Positions 34,341 through 43,265 of a stretch of 64,000 nt of DNA are shown one piece after another. Both the position numbers and the translations under genes were made by a program. The first letter of the stretch is position 1. Each line of letters opens with the position of its first letter. This DNA is from JAFGDI01 sp963667715. GTDB taxonomy: Bacteria > Planctomycetota > Phycisphaerae > Sedimentisphaerales > SM23-30. Below the pieces are notes generated by a model. It did not search any database and was not told where the DNA came from. It saw only the letters and a list, made by a program, of their open reading frames with translations. The stretch spans positions 434,001 through 498,000 of the forward strand of contig OY763926.1 in assembly GCA_963667715.1 (NCBI GenBank), written 5' to 3'.

Positions 34341-34440
34341 TTTCCTGACTCCGTACAGTCTGGTTCTAAATTGTCAGTATAGTCTTCCTCCGATGGAGAC
34401 TATCCGAATATTATATTGCAATAGCTGTGCCTGTAATCAT

Positions 34441-34932
34441 ATTATTTATCCTTCATCTTATTATTCGTTTAAGTATATATCCAGTAATACTTTATGTTGG
34501 TATTGCTGAGTAAGTGATAGTTATCCGTTTATGACGATTGTATCACTTGGTTATTATTGTCAACTCTATATGCCGCTATTTAGTACTTAAGTTTATTTAC
34601 TGTAGTGCTTTATGTGTTTAAAATATGTAAATGTTGTTTTTTTGCAACATGCAAGTTTGTCTGTGCATCAATAAAGTACTATGTCTGGAAAATAACCTAG
34701 ATTTCCCGGCTATTTCCAATTATCATATTATCAAACTGGCTTTGAGTCCGGATTATACTCTTTTATTAGTAAAATTTAGAGAGTGGTCTGTAGATTTAAC
34801 GCTGGTTGATGTAACTTATATTAAATGCCGGTTTATATTATTATAGCTCTTACTGATAATGGGAAATAATAATTTACCGTAGCAGAATTCACTGCGTGGT
34901 TATGATCTATAACTTGATAGAAAGTAAATACA
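34441..34932. other. Intergenic region upstream of signal peptidase I
   Basis: An open frame of 71 codons at 34631-34846 has no ribosome-binding site or domain and looks accidental. No clear promoter or structured element is seen for the signal peptidase gene. Confidence 0.35.
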
Positions 34933-36525
34933 GTGTCAGAAAAAACAGATATTACTCAGCAGGCCAATAACAGGGTTAAATTTGTTAATAACCAGGCCAG
35001 TGCTGCACATAGTATAAAAGATACAATTGAGTCTCTCGTAATAGCTTTTGTCCTGGCTTTTGTTTTCAGGGCATTTGTCGTTGAGGCTTTTGTTATTCCC
35101 ACCGGCAGTATGGCTGATACTCTCCGTGGAGCACATTTCAGACTGACATGTCAGGATTGTGGTTATCAATATAATTATGGCTTTGTTCATAAGAAGTATA
35201 TTGAGGGTAATCACTATCAGTATCCAAATGAAAATATCATTCCTTCTATGGAACATCCTTTGGACAAGGATAACCTCCGTTTACTAAGAGCTATGCATGT
35301 AAAGTGCCCGATGTGTGGTACTGACATTGATAACACCTATCAGCAGCCGGTTTGTAATGGTGATAGAATTCTGGTGTTGAAATATATTTACCAGTTTGTA
35401 GACCCAAAGATATGGGATGTCGTGGTATTTAAGAACCCAACAGTTCCAGAGCAGAATTATATTAAGCGTATGATCGGCCGTCCTGGTGAAACAGTTGAGG
35501 TCATTGATGGAGATGTTTATATCGATGGTAACGTCCAGGCTCGCCCGGAAATAGTTCAAAATTCCATGTGGATTCCTGTTTTTGATCTCAATTATCAGAA
35601 GCCTGAAAAATTATCGCTTTCTGATAAATGGGCAAAGCCGTTCAGGCCGGTTGATGAGGCCAGTGCCTGGGGTGCAGATGAGTCTTTACGCAGTTATTCA
35701 TTTGCCGGTAATAAGCAGACGGATATTATGACATTCTATCAGCCTCGGTTAAATGAGCTGGTCTCAAATTTCCTGCCTTATAATGGCTGGTCTTCTTTTA
35801 ACCTTCATACCAATGATATTACCAGTGATCTCAAGATCAAGTTGGCCTGTGAGCCTGACGATCTTGTGGGTGAGCTGTCAATGTTTATCAGTAAATATGG
35901 TCGTACCTATAAGGCTACTATTGATTTTTCTGGAAGATGTACCATTGTTGATGAGTATAACTCAAAAGAGCTATACAATCAGCCGGTCAGACCGTTTGAT
36001 ATTGGAAAATATACTGACATCTCCTTCTCACTGGCCAATCATCAGTTTGAAGTTGTAATCGGTGAAGGTGCCCGAAAAGAACGTATTATAGTTGACGGCC
36101 CAAATGATGCCGCTGATTGGGGATATCAGGGCAAAGATGCTGAAAGAATTTTCCCATCGGTAGCGATTGGAGGTCGCGGTGGCAAGTTTGACCTTCAGAA
36201 TATCAAACTTTTCCGTGATACTCATTATACTATTTCACCTGAAGGTTCATCTACTCCTGGTCAGGCGACAGAGGGCCACCCGATCACTCTTGGCCCGGAT
36301 GAGTTCTTTGTTATGGGTGATAATAGTGCCTCAAGCTACGATTCTCGTTTCTGGGATAAAAAAGGATATAATAAGGATCGTGAAGCTGAATATACTATGG
36401 GCACTGTCCCTAGAGACTACCTTATCGGAAAGGCTTTCTTTGTGTATTGGCCAGCAGGTTACAAGCTGCCCTTTGGCAGGCTGAATCTTGTGCCGGATGT
36501 AGGTCGTATGAGATTTATTAAATAG
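34933..36525 (+). CDS. lepB: Signal peptidase I with zinc-ribbon and large beta insert
   Basis: Signal peptidase I removes signal peptides on the outer face of the membrane. A membrane anchor (about residues 32-54) leads to the catalytic Ser59 in IPTGSMADTL. The general base is Lys178 in NYIKRMIGRPGE, and the C-terminal box is GDNSASSYDSRFW. Between Ser59 and the GDRILVLKY box lie two CxxC pairs (C73/C76 and C125/C128), a probable zinc ribbon. A second insert of about 200 residues (roughly 215-425) looks like a beta-sandwich. At 530 residues it is far longer than the 200-320 of most bacteria. The start is GTG at 34933. Planctomycete signal peptidases often carry such inserts. Confidence 0.92.
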   Translation: MSEKTDITQQANNRVKFVNNQASAAHSIKDTIESLVIAFVLAFVFRAFVVEAFVIPTGSMADTLRGAHFRLTCQDCGYQYNYGFVHKKYIEGNHYQYPNENIIPSMEHPLDKDNLRLLRAMHVKCPMCGTDIDNTYQQPVCNGDRILVLKYIYQFVDPKIWDVVVFKNPTVPEQNYIKRMIGRPGETVEVIDGDVYIDGNVQARPEIVQNSMWIPVFDLNYQKPEKLSLSDKWAKPFRPVDEASAWGADESLRSYSFAGNKQTDIMTFYQPRLNELVSNFLPYNGWSSFNLHTNDITSDLKIKLACEPDDLVGELSMFISKYGRTYKATIDFSGRCTIVDEYNSKELYNQPVRPFDIGKYTDISFSLANHQFEVVIGEGARKERIIVDGPNDAADWGYQGKDAERIFPSVAIGGRGGKFDLQNIKLFRDTHYTISPEGSSTPGQATEGHPITLGPDEFFVMGDNSASSYDSRFWDKKGYNKDREAEYTMGTVPRDYLIGKAFFVYWPAGYKLPFGRLNLVPDVGRMRFIK

Positions 36526-36628
36526 AAAACAATATCTTACATGATATTGAATTGGAATTGTGTTCGAACGTATAGTAGAAGTAGAATAGTAATTTAATAG
36601 AATAGTTTTACATTGGAGAAATAATAAT

Positions 36629-37612
36629 ATGAAGATCCTGGCTACTGGTGGTGCTGGTTACGTCGGCAGTACTGTTGTTAGAACTTTACTGGAACGTGGG
36701 CATGAAGTATATGCTTATGATAATCTATGCAAAGGTCACAAGGAGTCTGTTCCGGCTGACAGACTGATCGTTGGTGATATAAATGACTATGATAAGCTCT
36801 GCTCTGTATTCAAGGAAAAGCAGATCGAAGCGGTAATGCACTTTGCTTCATATATTGCTGTTGGCGAGTCTTGTGAGAAGCCTCGTGAATACTATGATAA
36901 CAATATCACTGCTTCTTTGACATTGCTTAATGCCATGATGGACTGTGGCGTTAAAAAGATGCTTTTCAGCAGTACCGCCGCAGTGTTTGCTCCATTAGGT
37001 GATGATGACGATGCCCTGACTGAAGAGTCGCCAAAGGCGCCAGATAGCCCATATGCATTCAGTAAGTTTGCTCTGGAGCGTATTATTGACCATTATAATA
37101 AGGCTTATGGTCTTGGCTTTACTATCCTCCGTTACTTCAATGCCTGTGGTGCTGATATTGACGGCAGCTTCGGTGAAGCTCACGATCCTGAAACTCATCT
37201 TATCCCATTGGTACTCCAGGTTCCTTTGGGCCAGCGTGAATTCATTGGTGTATTTGGTGATGATTACCCAACTCCGGATGGTACCTGTGTGCGTGATTAT
37301 ATCCACGTTGAAGACCTGGCTGACGCCCATGTAAGAGCGGTTGAAGCTGTTGAGCCGGCAAAGGCTGATTATTTCAATATTGGTACTGGAAATGGTAACT
37401 CTGTATTGGAAGTAGTAAAGGCAGCTGAAGAGGTATGTGGTAAAGAGATTCCAGTTAAGATTCTCCCACGTCGCAGTGGTGATACCTCTCGTCTGGTTGC
37501 CGGTGCCGATAAGCTCCGCAAGCAGCTTGGCTGGACTCCGAAATACACTGATATTAAGCAGATAATTGAAACTGCTTGGAAGTGGCATCAGGCCCATCCA
37601 AAAGGCTATTAA
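36629..37612 (+). CDS. galE: UDP-glucose 4-epimerase GalE
   Basis: GalE interconverts UDP-glucose and UDP-galactose with tightly bound NAD. ATGGAGYVGSTVVRTLLERGH at the N-terminus is the NAD loop. FSSTAAVFA has the catalytic Ser/Thr, and YAFSKFALERI has the catalytic Tyr and Lys. RYFNACGAD and YPTPDGTCVRDYIHVEDLADAH are typical GalE blocks. The 327-residue length is normal. GGAG precedes the ATG. It follows signal peptidase with ~100 bases between and probably has its own promoter. The product would feed surface polysaccharide. Confidence 0.95.
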   Translation: MKILATGGAGYVGSTVVRTLLERGHEVYAYDNLCKGHKESVPADRLIVGDINDYDKLCSVFKEKQIEAVMHFASYIAVGESCEKPREYYDNNITASLTLLNAMMDCGVKKMLFSSTAAVFAPLGDDDDALTEESPKAPDSPYAFSKFALERIIDHYNKAYGLGFTILRYFNACGADIDGSFGEAHDPETHLIPLVLQVPLGQREFIGVFGDDYPTPDGTCVRDYIHVEDLADAHVRAVEAVEPAKADYFNIGTGNGNSVLEVVKAAEEVCGKEIPVKILPRRSGDTSRLVAGADKLRKQLGWTPKYTDIKQIIETAWKWHQAHPKGY

Positions 37613-37962
37613 TTCTGTTTAGGGCAGATAATATCTACTTTTTTCAGTTTTAATTATAAAATTACAAAGTTTTGTATATATGCATTGCTATAATTTTATG
37701 GTTGTAGCTTTGTTTGAGAGAAGAGTTTACTGGAGATGTCGGTATTAGCCGGCATCTCTGGTTTATGTATGCTATAATATAATAGATACATATATAGTTT
37801 GCTGTTGATGAACGAGTTTTTTTGACTGGAATATTATTCTTTTTTATATTGCTGTGAATCCGGCTTAACGGTATAAAAGTAGTTGTAGAGAAAAGATTTC
37901 AGATAAAACGCTGGCGAGTATATCGTCAGTTTTGCAATAAAAGGAAAGAGAGGAAGGCTGCA
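37613..37962. other. 350-base intergenic region with a hairpin
   Basis: GAGATGTCGG (37733-37742) and CCGGCATCTC (37749-37758) form a 10-bp stem with one G-U pair; the following bases (TGGTTTATG) are a poor T-run, so it is a possible weak galE terminator. A TATAAT at about 37771 may be a -10 box for the next gene, without a matched -35. Confidence 0.4.
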
Positions 37963-38715
37963 ATGACTACTTCCTATGGTTCACTGTGTGATGATTTTTA
38001 TATCAATATGCGGGTTAATACCCAGCTTGAGCTGCCGGAAGACCGCGATACCATTCTCCATTTTTTCGATAGGGTTCAGAAACAGTATCCCAAAATGAAT
38101 ACTTTTTTCCAGCGTGATGACGGTGAGTTCTGTCTTAGCGAAGATGCAGAAGCTGGAAGCTACCGGAAAGTGGTTATTGGCCCTGATAATATCTTCAGCG
38201 GCTATTATAACCCATCAACTACAGATGAGGTAGATGAGCAAAACCGCTTTATTCTGGATCATATGACATATGCTCTTGGTGTAAACCACCTTGACGTTAA
38301 TAATATTGAGCTTATGTATGCTATGGATTTTGATTGTGATGGCAATCATGATGAGATTTTCGCTGAAGCATTGTTCAGAGATACCCCGTTCAGCAATTTT
38401 CTTGATATGCCGGACGCGTCTCCTCTTGGTTTTACCCCGTCATTTCTGATCGGCTTAACTGAAGATTGCCGGATACAGGCTAAAGTCTCCTTTGAATCCA
38501 GTACCAATGCATATAATGTTCGCACTGGTAAGTATAAAGATAGTGGGCCTTTAAGCGTATATCTTACTATTCGCCAATACCCAGTTCCAAGTGAAAGGTT
38601 TGATAGCCTTAGTGCTTACGAGCTCCAGCGTCATTATTGTGAAAATATAATGAATGACAAGGTAATACCAAATATAGTTACCCCTATAGTTGGTGCTATT
38701 TCCCACAGGCGATAA
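37963..38715 (+). CDS. Conserved-looking hypothetical protein
   Basis: I do not recognise this 250-residue protein. GAGGAAGG lies six bases before the ATG, so it is very likely translated. It has no signal peptide or membrane segment. The sequence is acidic and mixed alpha/beta, with blocks such as YPKMNTFFQRDDGEFCLSE, DNIFSGYYNPSTTDEVDEQN and DHMTYALGVNHLDVNNIEL. A regular pattern of aromatic residues suggests a compact globular fold. It stands alone between galE and the trp leader region. Confidence 0.65.
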   Translation: MTTSYGSLCDDFYINMRVNTQLELPEDRDTILHFFDRVQKQYPKMNTFFQRDDGEFCLSEDAEAGSYRKVVIGPDNIFSGYYNPSTTDEVDEQNRFILDHMTYALGVNHLDVNNIELMYAMDFDCDGNHDEIFAEALFRDTPFSNFLDMPDASPLGFTPSFLIGLTEDCRIQAKVSFESSTNAYNVRTGKYKDSGPLSVYLTIRQYPVPSERFDSLSAYELQRHYCENIMNDKVIPNIVTPIVGAISHRR

Positions 38716-38803
38716 TTTATCTTTTTGCGTTGCTTTTTAAGTATCTGTTGGTGCTTGACTTGCAAAAAAATGTCTAAAATTACGTTTTTGGCTGAAAAAG
38801 TAT

Positions 38804-38831
38804 TTGATTTACCGGAAAAATGTGTTACTAT
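38804..38831 (+). promoter_or_regulatory. Likely trp operon promoter (TTGATT-16-TACTAT)
   Basis: TTGATT at 38804-38809 and TACTAT at 38826-38831 are 16 bp apart. Transcription would begin near 38838, about 67 bases before the leader peptide. Another TTGACT at 38756 has no well-spaced partner. Confidence 0.5.
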
Positions 38832-38836
38832 TTATA

Positions 38837-38855
38837 GAAACAAGCGGATTGTTTC
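38837..38855. promoter_or_regulatory. Palindrome at the predicted trp transcription start
   Basis: GAAACAA and TTGTTTC are perfect inverted repeats around GCGGA. The position at the expected start of transcription suggests an operator. It does not look like the enterobacterial TrpR operator. Confidence 0.4.
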
Positions 38856-38904
38856 TGTTTGTTTTTATAGCTTTGGAATAGAAAACAATAGGATATTAAA
38901 ATAA

Positions 38905-38964
38905 ATGCTGAATATGAATACAACCTGGCTTTCTTGGCGTAGCTGGCTGCTTTGGGCAGTATAG
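38905..38964 (+). CDS. trpL: Tryptophan-rich leader peptide of the trp operon
   Basis: The frame encodes MLNMNTTWLSWRSWLLWAV, with four Trp codons (TGG) between 38926 and 38955 and a TAG at 38962-38964. AGGAT lies upstream at 38890. The stop is followed at once by TTTACTCA (38970-38977), which can pair with TGAGTAAA (39013-39020). The latter also pairs with the terminator's TTTACTCA (39028-39035). A ribosome held at Trp codons would leave the first copy free and favour the antiterminator; a ribosome at the stop would cover it and favour termination. This is the E. coli-type trp attenuation layout. An alternative start is the ATG at 38914. Confidence 0.9.
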   Translation: MLNMNTTWLSWRSWLLWAV

Positions 38965-39007
38965 TCGGGTTTACTCATTTATTTTCAGATTACATAGAAT
39001 TATTATC

Positions 39008-39046
39008 TAAGCGTGAGTAAAGCCTGCCTTTACTCACGCTTTTTTT
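39008..39046 (+). terminator. trp attenuator terminator
   Basis: AGCGTGAGTAAAG and CTTTACTCACGCT form a perfect 13-bp stem with a five-base loop, then a run of T. It stands between trpL and trpE, 127 bases before the preferred trpE start. Confidence 0.93.
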
Positions 39047-39172
39047 ACGTATATTTAGTCGCCAGTTTGACGTTTATGTGAAAATTGGAATTTGACAAAT
39101 ATGGAATAATAGGTGACAATTCAGGTTTCGCTGAATTTCGATCAAAGGATTCGATCACAGGAGAGATACAAA

Positions 39173-40657
39173 TTGTTTATCAGAACATTACCTGACAAAG
39201 AAGAGTTTATTAAGCTTGCCCGGGATTTCAATGTTATACCGGTTTGCAAGGAACTGCTTGCTGATACCCAGACCCCGGTATCACTTCTGAAAAAGTTTTC
39301 CAGAAGAAAGGATATCTTCCTTCTGGAGAGTGTTGTTGGTGGCGAAAATTGGGGGCGTTACAGCTTTCTGGGTGTTTCTGCACGAACCAGGGTAAGAGTA
39401 TACGCTGATCGCGTTGAAATAGAAAATGGTGACAGTACCGAAGTTATCAAGCATGATGGCGATCCGTTCCCAATTCTGCGTGAGTTTAGTAACAGGCATA
39501 AAGAAGCAGCCCCTGATGATATGCCTCGTTTTGCGGGTGGTTTGGTTGGTGTTTTTAACTACGAAACAGTTAGTTTCATTGAAAATATACCAAACAAGAC
39601 CGATCCAGCAAAGCCAATTGCCAGCTTTGTTGTACCTGATGAAATAATTGTTTTTGATAATGTTCGCCATTGTGTGAGCTGTATTGTACTGGCCTTTATT
39701 GATGAGAAAACAGATCTGTCAAATTGTTATGATCAGGTAATTGGTAGGCTTGACAATCTTGCTGTTATTGTAGATCAGCATATTGATGAGGTCGAAGGTG
39801 TTGCTGGTTTTGAGATTGATGATGATTTTGTCAGCAATTGCGGTGAGCAGGAATTCCGTGATATGGTGAAAACAGTAAAAGGCCATATCTATGAAGGTGA
39901 TGTTATTCAGGCTGTGATCTCGCAGCAGTTCAGTTGCCCTGCACCATCGGATTCGATCTCTTTGTATCGTGCTCTGCGTTTTATAAATCCATCACCATAT
40001 TTATACTATATGGCTATTGATGATCGAGTTATTATTGGTGCCTCGCCTGAGACTATGGTTCGGCTTGATAATCGTACCGCCTGTGTCAGACCGATCGCTG
40101 GCACTCGTAAGCGTGGCGCTACAGAGCAGGAAGATCGTGCTCTGGCTGATGAGCTGCTTAAGGACGAGAAAGAGCGTGCAGAACATCTCATGCTTGTCGA
40201 CCTTGGACGTAACGATCTGGGCAGAGTCGGAAAAACTGGCACGGTTCAGGTAACAGACCTTATGATTGTAGAACGTTATTCACATGTTATCCACTTGGTT
40301 AGTAATGTTACTTGTCAGGTTGATGATAGTATGGATGCTTTTGATCTGTTTAAGGCGACCTTCCCGGCCGGGACGCTAAGTGGTGCTCCGAAAGTGCGGG
40401 CTATGGAAATTATCGCTGAGCAGGAAAAAGCTGCTCGTGGCTGTTACGGCGGAGCTGTCGGTTATATTGCCTTCAACGGTAATATGGATATGGCTATTAC
40501 TATTCGTACCGCCGTAATTGAAGATGGCCGCCTGACAGTTCAGGCTGGTGCCGGTATCGTTGCTGATTCAGATCCTGAGTCTGAACGTGTGGAAACGGTT
40601 AATAAGGCTATGGCCGTTCGTCGTGCTATTGAGTTCGCTAAGAAAAGTGCAAAATAA
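39173..40657 (+). CDS. trpE: Anthranilate synthase component I TrpE
   Basis: TrpE makes anthranilate from chorismate with ammonia from TrpG. I prefer the TTG at 39173, nine bases after ACAGGAGAG, because the sequence then begins FIRTLPDKEEF as in related TrpE. A GTG at 39113 would add 20 residues and has no ribosome site. The LLES block (LLESVVGGENWGRYSFLG) marks feedback inhibition by tryptophan. The C-terminal chorismate domain has IGASPETMV, PIAGTRKRG, LVDLGRNDLGRVG and PAGTLSGAPKVRAMEI. It is the first of seven trp genes and follows the attenuator. Confidence 0.95.
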   Translation: MFIRTLPDKEEFIKLARDFNVIPVCKELLADTQTPVSLLKKFSRRKDIFLLESVVGGENWGRYSFLGVSARTRVRVYADRVEIENGDSTEVIKHDGDPFPILREFSNRHKEAAPDDMPRFAGGLVGVFNYETVSFIENIPNKTDPAKPIASFVVPDEIIVFDNVRHCVSCIVLAFIDEKTDLSNCYDQVIGRLDNLAVIVDQHIDEVEGVAGFEIDDDFVSNCGEQEFRDMVKTVKGHIYEGDVIQAVISQQFSCPAPSDSISLYRALRFINPSPYLYYMAIDDRVIIGASPETMVRLDNRTACVRPIAGTRKRGATEQEDRALADELLKDEKERAEHLMLVDLGRNDLGRVGKTGTVQVTDLMIVERYSHVIHLVSNVTCQVDDSMDAFDLFKATFPAGTLSGAPKVRAMEIIAEQEKAARGCYGGAVGYIAFNGNMDMAITIRTAVIEDGRLTVQAGAGIVADSDPESERVETVNKAMAVRRAIEFAKKSAK

Positions 40658-40711
40658 TAATATCAGCAAACTATTGCTGGTTATAAATATTAGATATTAC
40701 AGGTGTATAAA

Positions 40712-41275
40712 ATGATTTTTATGCTAGATAATTACGATTCTTTTACCTACAACCTGGTGCAGGACTTTGCTCAGCAGACAGAGGTTGTAGTATACCGTAA
40801 CGATAAAATAACTGTGGAAGAGGTTGAACAGCTTAATCCAGATGGGATTATTGTCTCGCCGGGGCCTGGTCGTCCTTGTGATGCCGGGATATCGATACCG
40901 CTAATCAAACATTTTGCTGGTAAAAAACCGATCTTTGGCGTTTGCCTTGGTCATCAGTCAATTGCTGAGGCTTTTGGCGGCGTTATTGTCCATGCCGGCT
41001 GTATTATGCATGGTAAAACATCTGCCATTAGTCATGACGGCAAGGGAGTTTTTGCCGGACTTAGAGATGGCGTGCAGGTTATGCGATATCATTCGCTGGC
41101 AGCTGATCGAAATAATATACCGGATTGCCTGGAAGTTACCGCTCGCACTGAAGATGGCGAGATAATGGGGCTAAGGCACAAAGAATTTGCTATCGAGGGC
41201 GTACAGTTCCATCCAGAATCTATTATGACCCCTATGGGTAAGAAAATGATGCGCAATTTTATAAATATGTGTTAG
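40712..41275 (+). CDS. trpG: Anthranilate synthase glutamine amidotransferase TrpG
   Basis: TrpG supplies ammonia from glutamine to TrpE. The ATG at 40712 follows AGGTG; a GTG nine bases upstream is less likely. The class-I amidotransferase triad is seen: Cys in GVCLGHQSIAEAFGG and the His-Glu pair in GVQFHPESIMTP. LDNYDSFTYNLVQ is the standard N-terminus. At 187 residues it is a free-standing subunit, not fused to TrpD. It lies 54 bases after trpE. Confidence 0.95.
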   Translation: MIFMLDNYDSFTYNLVQDFAQQTEVVVYRNDKITVEEVEQLNPDGIIVSPGPGRPCDAGISIPLIKHFAGKKPIFGVCLGHQSIAEAFGGVIVHAGCIMHGKTSAISHDGKGVFAGLRDGVQVMRYHSLAADRNNIPDCLEVTARTEDGEIMGLRHKEFAIEGVQFHPESIMTPMGKKMMRNFINMC

Positions 41276-41300
41276 ATCTCCCCTTTATAAGGTAATTACA

Positions 41301-42305
41301 ATGTTCAAAGAATTGCTTACAAAAATTATATCCAGAAATGATCTGACTCGTAGCGAGATGTATCAGCTAATGAGTCTGATTCTCGATGGTGAACTAACCA
41401 GTACTCAGATAGGTGGTTTTATGACTGCCATGGCCTGTAAAGGTGAAACATTTGAAGAGCTTGCCGGTGCCGCTGAATGTATGCGAAGCAAGGCTTTGCG
41501 TATTCAGCCGGTGGTATCACCTTTGGTTGATACCTGTGGAACTGGTGGTGACGGCTCTGATACGTTCAATATCTCTACTGCATCTGCGATCGTTGCCGCC
41601 GGTGCCGGCGTGAAAATTGCCAAGCATGGCAATCGCAGTGTTTCCAGTAAGTGTGGTAGTGCCGATGTCCTGGAACAGCTTGGCCTTAATCTGGCGGTTG
41701 ATGTTGAAACTGTTGAGATGGCGATAAATGAAATTGGTATTGGCTTTATGTTTGCTCCAAACTATCATAAGGCCATGAAACATGCTGGCCCGCCAAGGAA
41801 AGAGCTTGGAGTAAGGTCGATCTTTAATATGCTCGGCCCGCTTACCAATCCTGCTGCAGCTGACCGTCAGGTGCTTGGCGTATTCAAAGCCGAGCTGACA
41901 GAAATGTTCGCCCAGACTCTTAATCTGCTTGGGGTACGTAAGGCTTTTGTTGTGCATGGCCATGATGGTCTTGATGAAATTAGTGTCTGCGGCCCAACTC
42001 GTATTAGCGAGCTCTCCGGCGGGCAGGTAAAAACTTATGATCTCTACCCTGAACATTATCTTAATGAAGTTTATGACGCTGATGAGCTTATTGGTGGTGG
42101 GCCCGAAGTTAATGCGGAAATAATCAACTGTATTCTTGACGGTAAACAGGGTGCATGTCGCGACGTTGTTGTTATAAATGCTGCCGCCGCAATTGCCGCT
42201 GCGGATCTTGCACCTGACCTGCGCGGTGGTATAGAGCTGGCTCGTCAGGCTATCGACAATGGGCAGGCAAAGGCAAAGTTAACAGAATTAGTGAATTTTG
42301 CATAA
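41301..42305 (+). CDS. trpD: Anthranilate phosphoribosyltransferase TrpD
   Basis: TrpD joins anthranilate to PRPP. The PRPP and metal motifs DTCGTGGDGSDTFNIST (near 73-89) and KHGNRSVSSKCGSADVLE are clear, followed by FMFAPNYHKAMKHAGPPR. At 334 residues it has normal length. It begins 25 bases after trpG behind AAGG. Part of the trp operon. Confidence 0.96.
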   Translation: MFKELLTKIISRNDLTRSEMYQLMSLILDGELTSTQIGGFMTAMACKGETFEELAGAAECMRSKALRIQPVVSPLVDTCGTGGDGSDTFNISTASAIVAAGAGVKIAKHGNRSVSSKCGSADVLEQLGLNLAVDVETVEMAINEIGIGFMFAPNYHKAMKHAGPPRKELGVRSIFNMLGPLTNPAAADRQVLGVFKAELTEMFAQTLNLLGVRKAFVVHGHDGLDEISVCGPTRISELSGGQVKTYDLYPEHYLNEVYDADELIGGGPEVNAEIINCILDGKQGACRDVVVINAAAAIAAADLAPDLRGGIELARQAIDNGQAKAKLTELVNFA

Positions 42306-42378
42306 TAATAGTATATAATGTTGGAATTGAATATTGTTTAGGCTTTGGTTTGTTAGCAAAGCAGGATAAAATATAAGA

Positions 42379-43164
42379 ATGGCAAATGATTTTCTTGAAA
42401 AAATATTAAAACTGACCCGGGCTGAAGTTGCTCAGGGCCTTGCAGATAATGACCTTGATGCTATGAAAAAGATGGCGGCTGAGAATGTAGGTCGCGGCTT
42501 TCGCTCAGCTCTTTCTGGTACTGATAAGATAAATATTATCTCAGAATATAAAAAGGCATCGCCTAGTAAAGGTGATATTCGTCTTGACCTTGACCCTGCC
42601 GATCAGGGCCGGGCATATCAGGCAGGGGGGGCAGCTGCGATGTCTGTCCTTACCGAGAAAAATTATTTCAAAGGTTCTCTTTCTGATATGAAGGCTGCTC
42701 GTCAAGCTATTGATATCCCCGTTATTCGCAAAGATTTTACTATTAGTGAATATCAGATAATTGAAGCGGCCGCCGCTGGCTGCGATGCCATCTTGCTGAT
42801 AACTCGCATTCTTGATGATGAGCAGATGAAAGGCTATATTTCTCTGGCCCGTGAATACAATATGGATGCACTGGTCGAAATATTTGACGAGGCTGATCTG
42901 GAGCGGGCTATAAAGGCTGGGGCAGATCTTATTGGTATAAATAACCGGGATTTGGTAACATTTGCAGTAGATAATGAAAATTCTGTCCGGCTATCCCGGC
43001 AGATCGGCCCTGAATGTGTTGTTGTTGCAGCCAGTGGGGTAAATAGTGTGGAAGATATACAAAAGGCAGTTTCTAATGGATTAAATAATTTCCTGGTTGG
43101 AGAGACACTCATGCGGTGTGATGACCCAACAGGTTATTTAATGCAAATGCTAGCGGTGAAATAG
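42379..43164 (+). CDS. trpC: Indole-3-glycerol phosphate synthase TrpC
   Basis: TrpC closes the indole ring. The TIM-barrel protein (261 residues) has IISEYKKASPSKGDI with the catalytic Lys, then VLTEKNYFKGS, PVIRKDFTISEYQIIEA with a second essential Lys, IGINNRDL and VAASGVNSVEDI. It is not fused to TrpF. The start ATG 42379 follows a ~70-base gap, GATAAAATATAAG, without a strong Shine-Dalgarno site. Confidence 0.96.
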   Translation: MANDFLEKILKLTRAEVAQGLADNDLDAMKKMAAENVGRGFRSALSGTDKINIISEYKKASPSKGDIRLDLDPADQGRAYQAGGAAAMSVLTEKNYFKGSLSDMKAARQAIDIPVIRKDFTISEYQIIEAAAAGCDAILLITRILDDEQMKGYISLAREYNMDALVEIFDEADLERAIKAGADLIGINNRDLVTFAVDNENSVRLSRQIGPECVVVAASGVNSVEDIQKAVSNGLNNFLVGETLMRCDDPTGYLMQMLAVK

Positions 43165-43265
43165 TCAGCTCACCGTTTTTGGCAGTCTGTTAGATTACGG
43201 TGGTTTTGTGAAATGATAATAGCAGTTATAGATTAAAAACTGTTGGACATGATTTGGAGATTTTG

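Noticed and set aside
34245..34440. Possible 6S RNA, tmRNA, SRP RNA or RNase P RNA
   Set aside because: Several hairpins and a terminator look RNA-like, but the diagnostic sequences (such as GGAAGGGAGCA of SRP or GAGGAAAGTCC of RNase P) are absent.
34411..34440. MITGTAIAI as an amino-acid leader peptide
   Set aside because: Its Ile/Thr/Ala content is modest and no biosynthetic gene follows on that strand.
34631..34846. A 71-codon plus-strand frame before signal peptidase
   Set aside because: It has no ribosome-binding site, no domain and a cysteine- and leucine-rich random look.
38756..38787. TTGACT at 38756 as the trp -35 box
   Set aside because: The only -10-like hexamer lies 14 bp away, too close; TTGATT-16-TACTAT downstream fits better.
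39113..39172. GTG at 39113 as the trpE start
   Set aside because: There is no ribosome-binding site, whereas TTG 39173 has AGGAG at good spacing and matches related N-termini.
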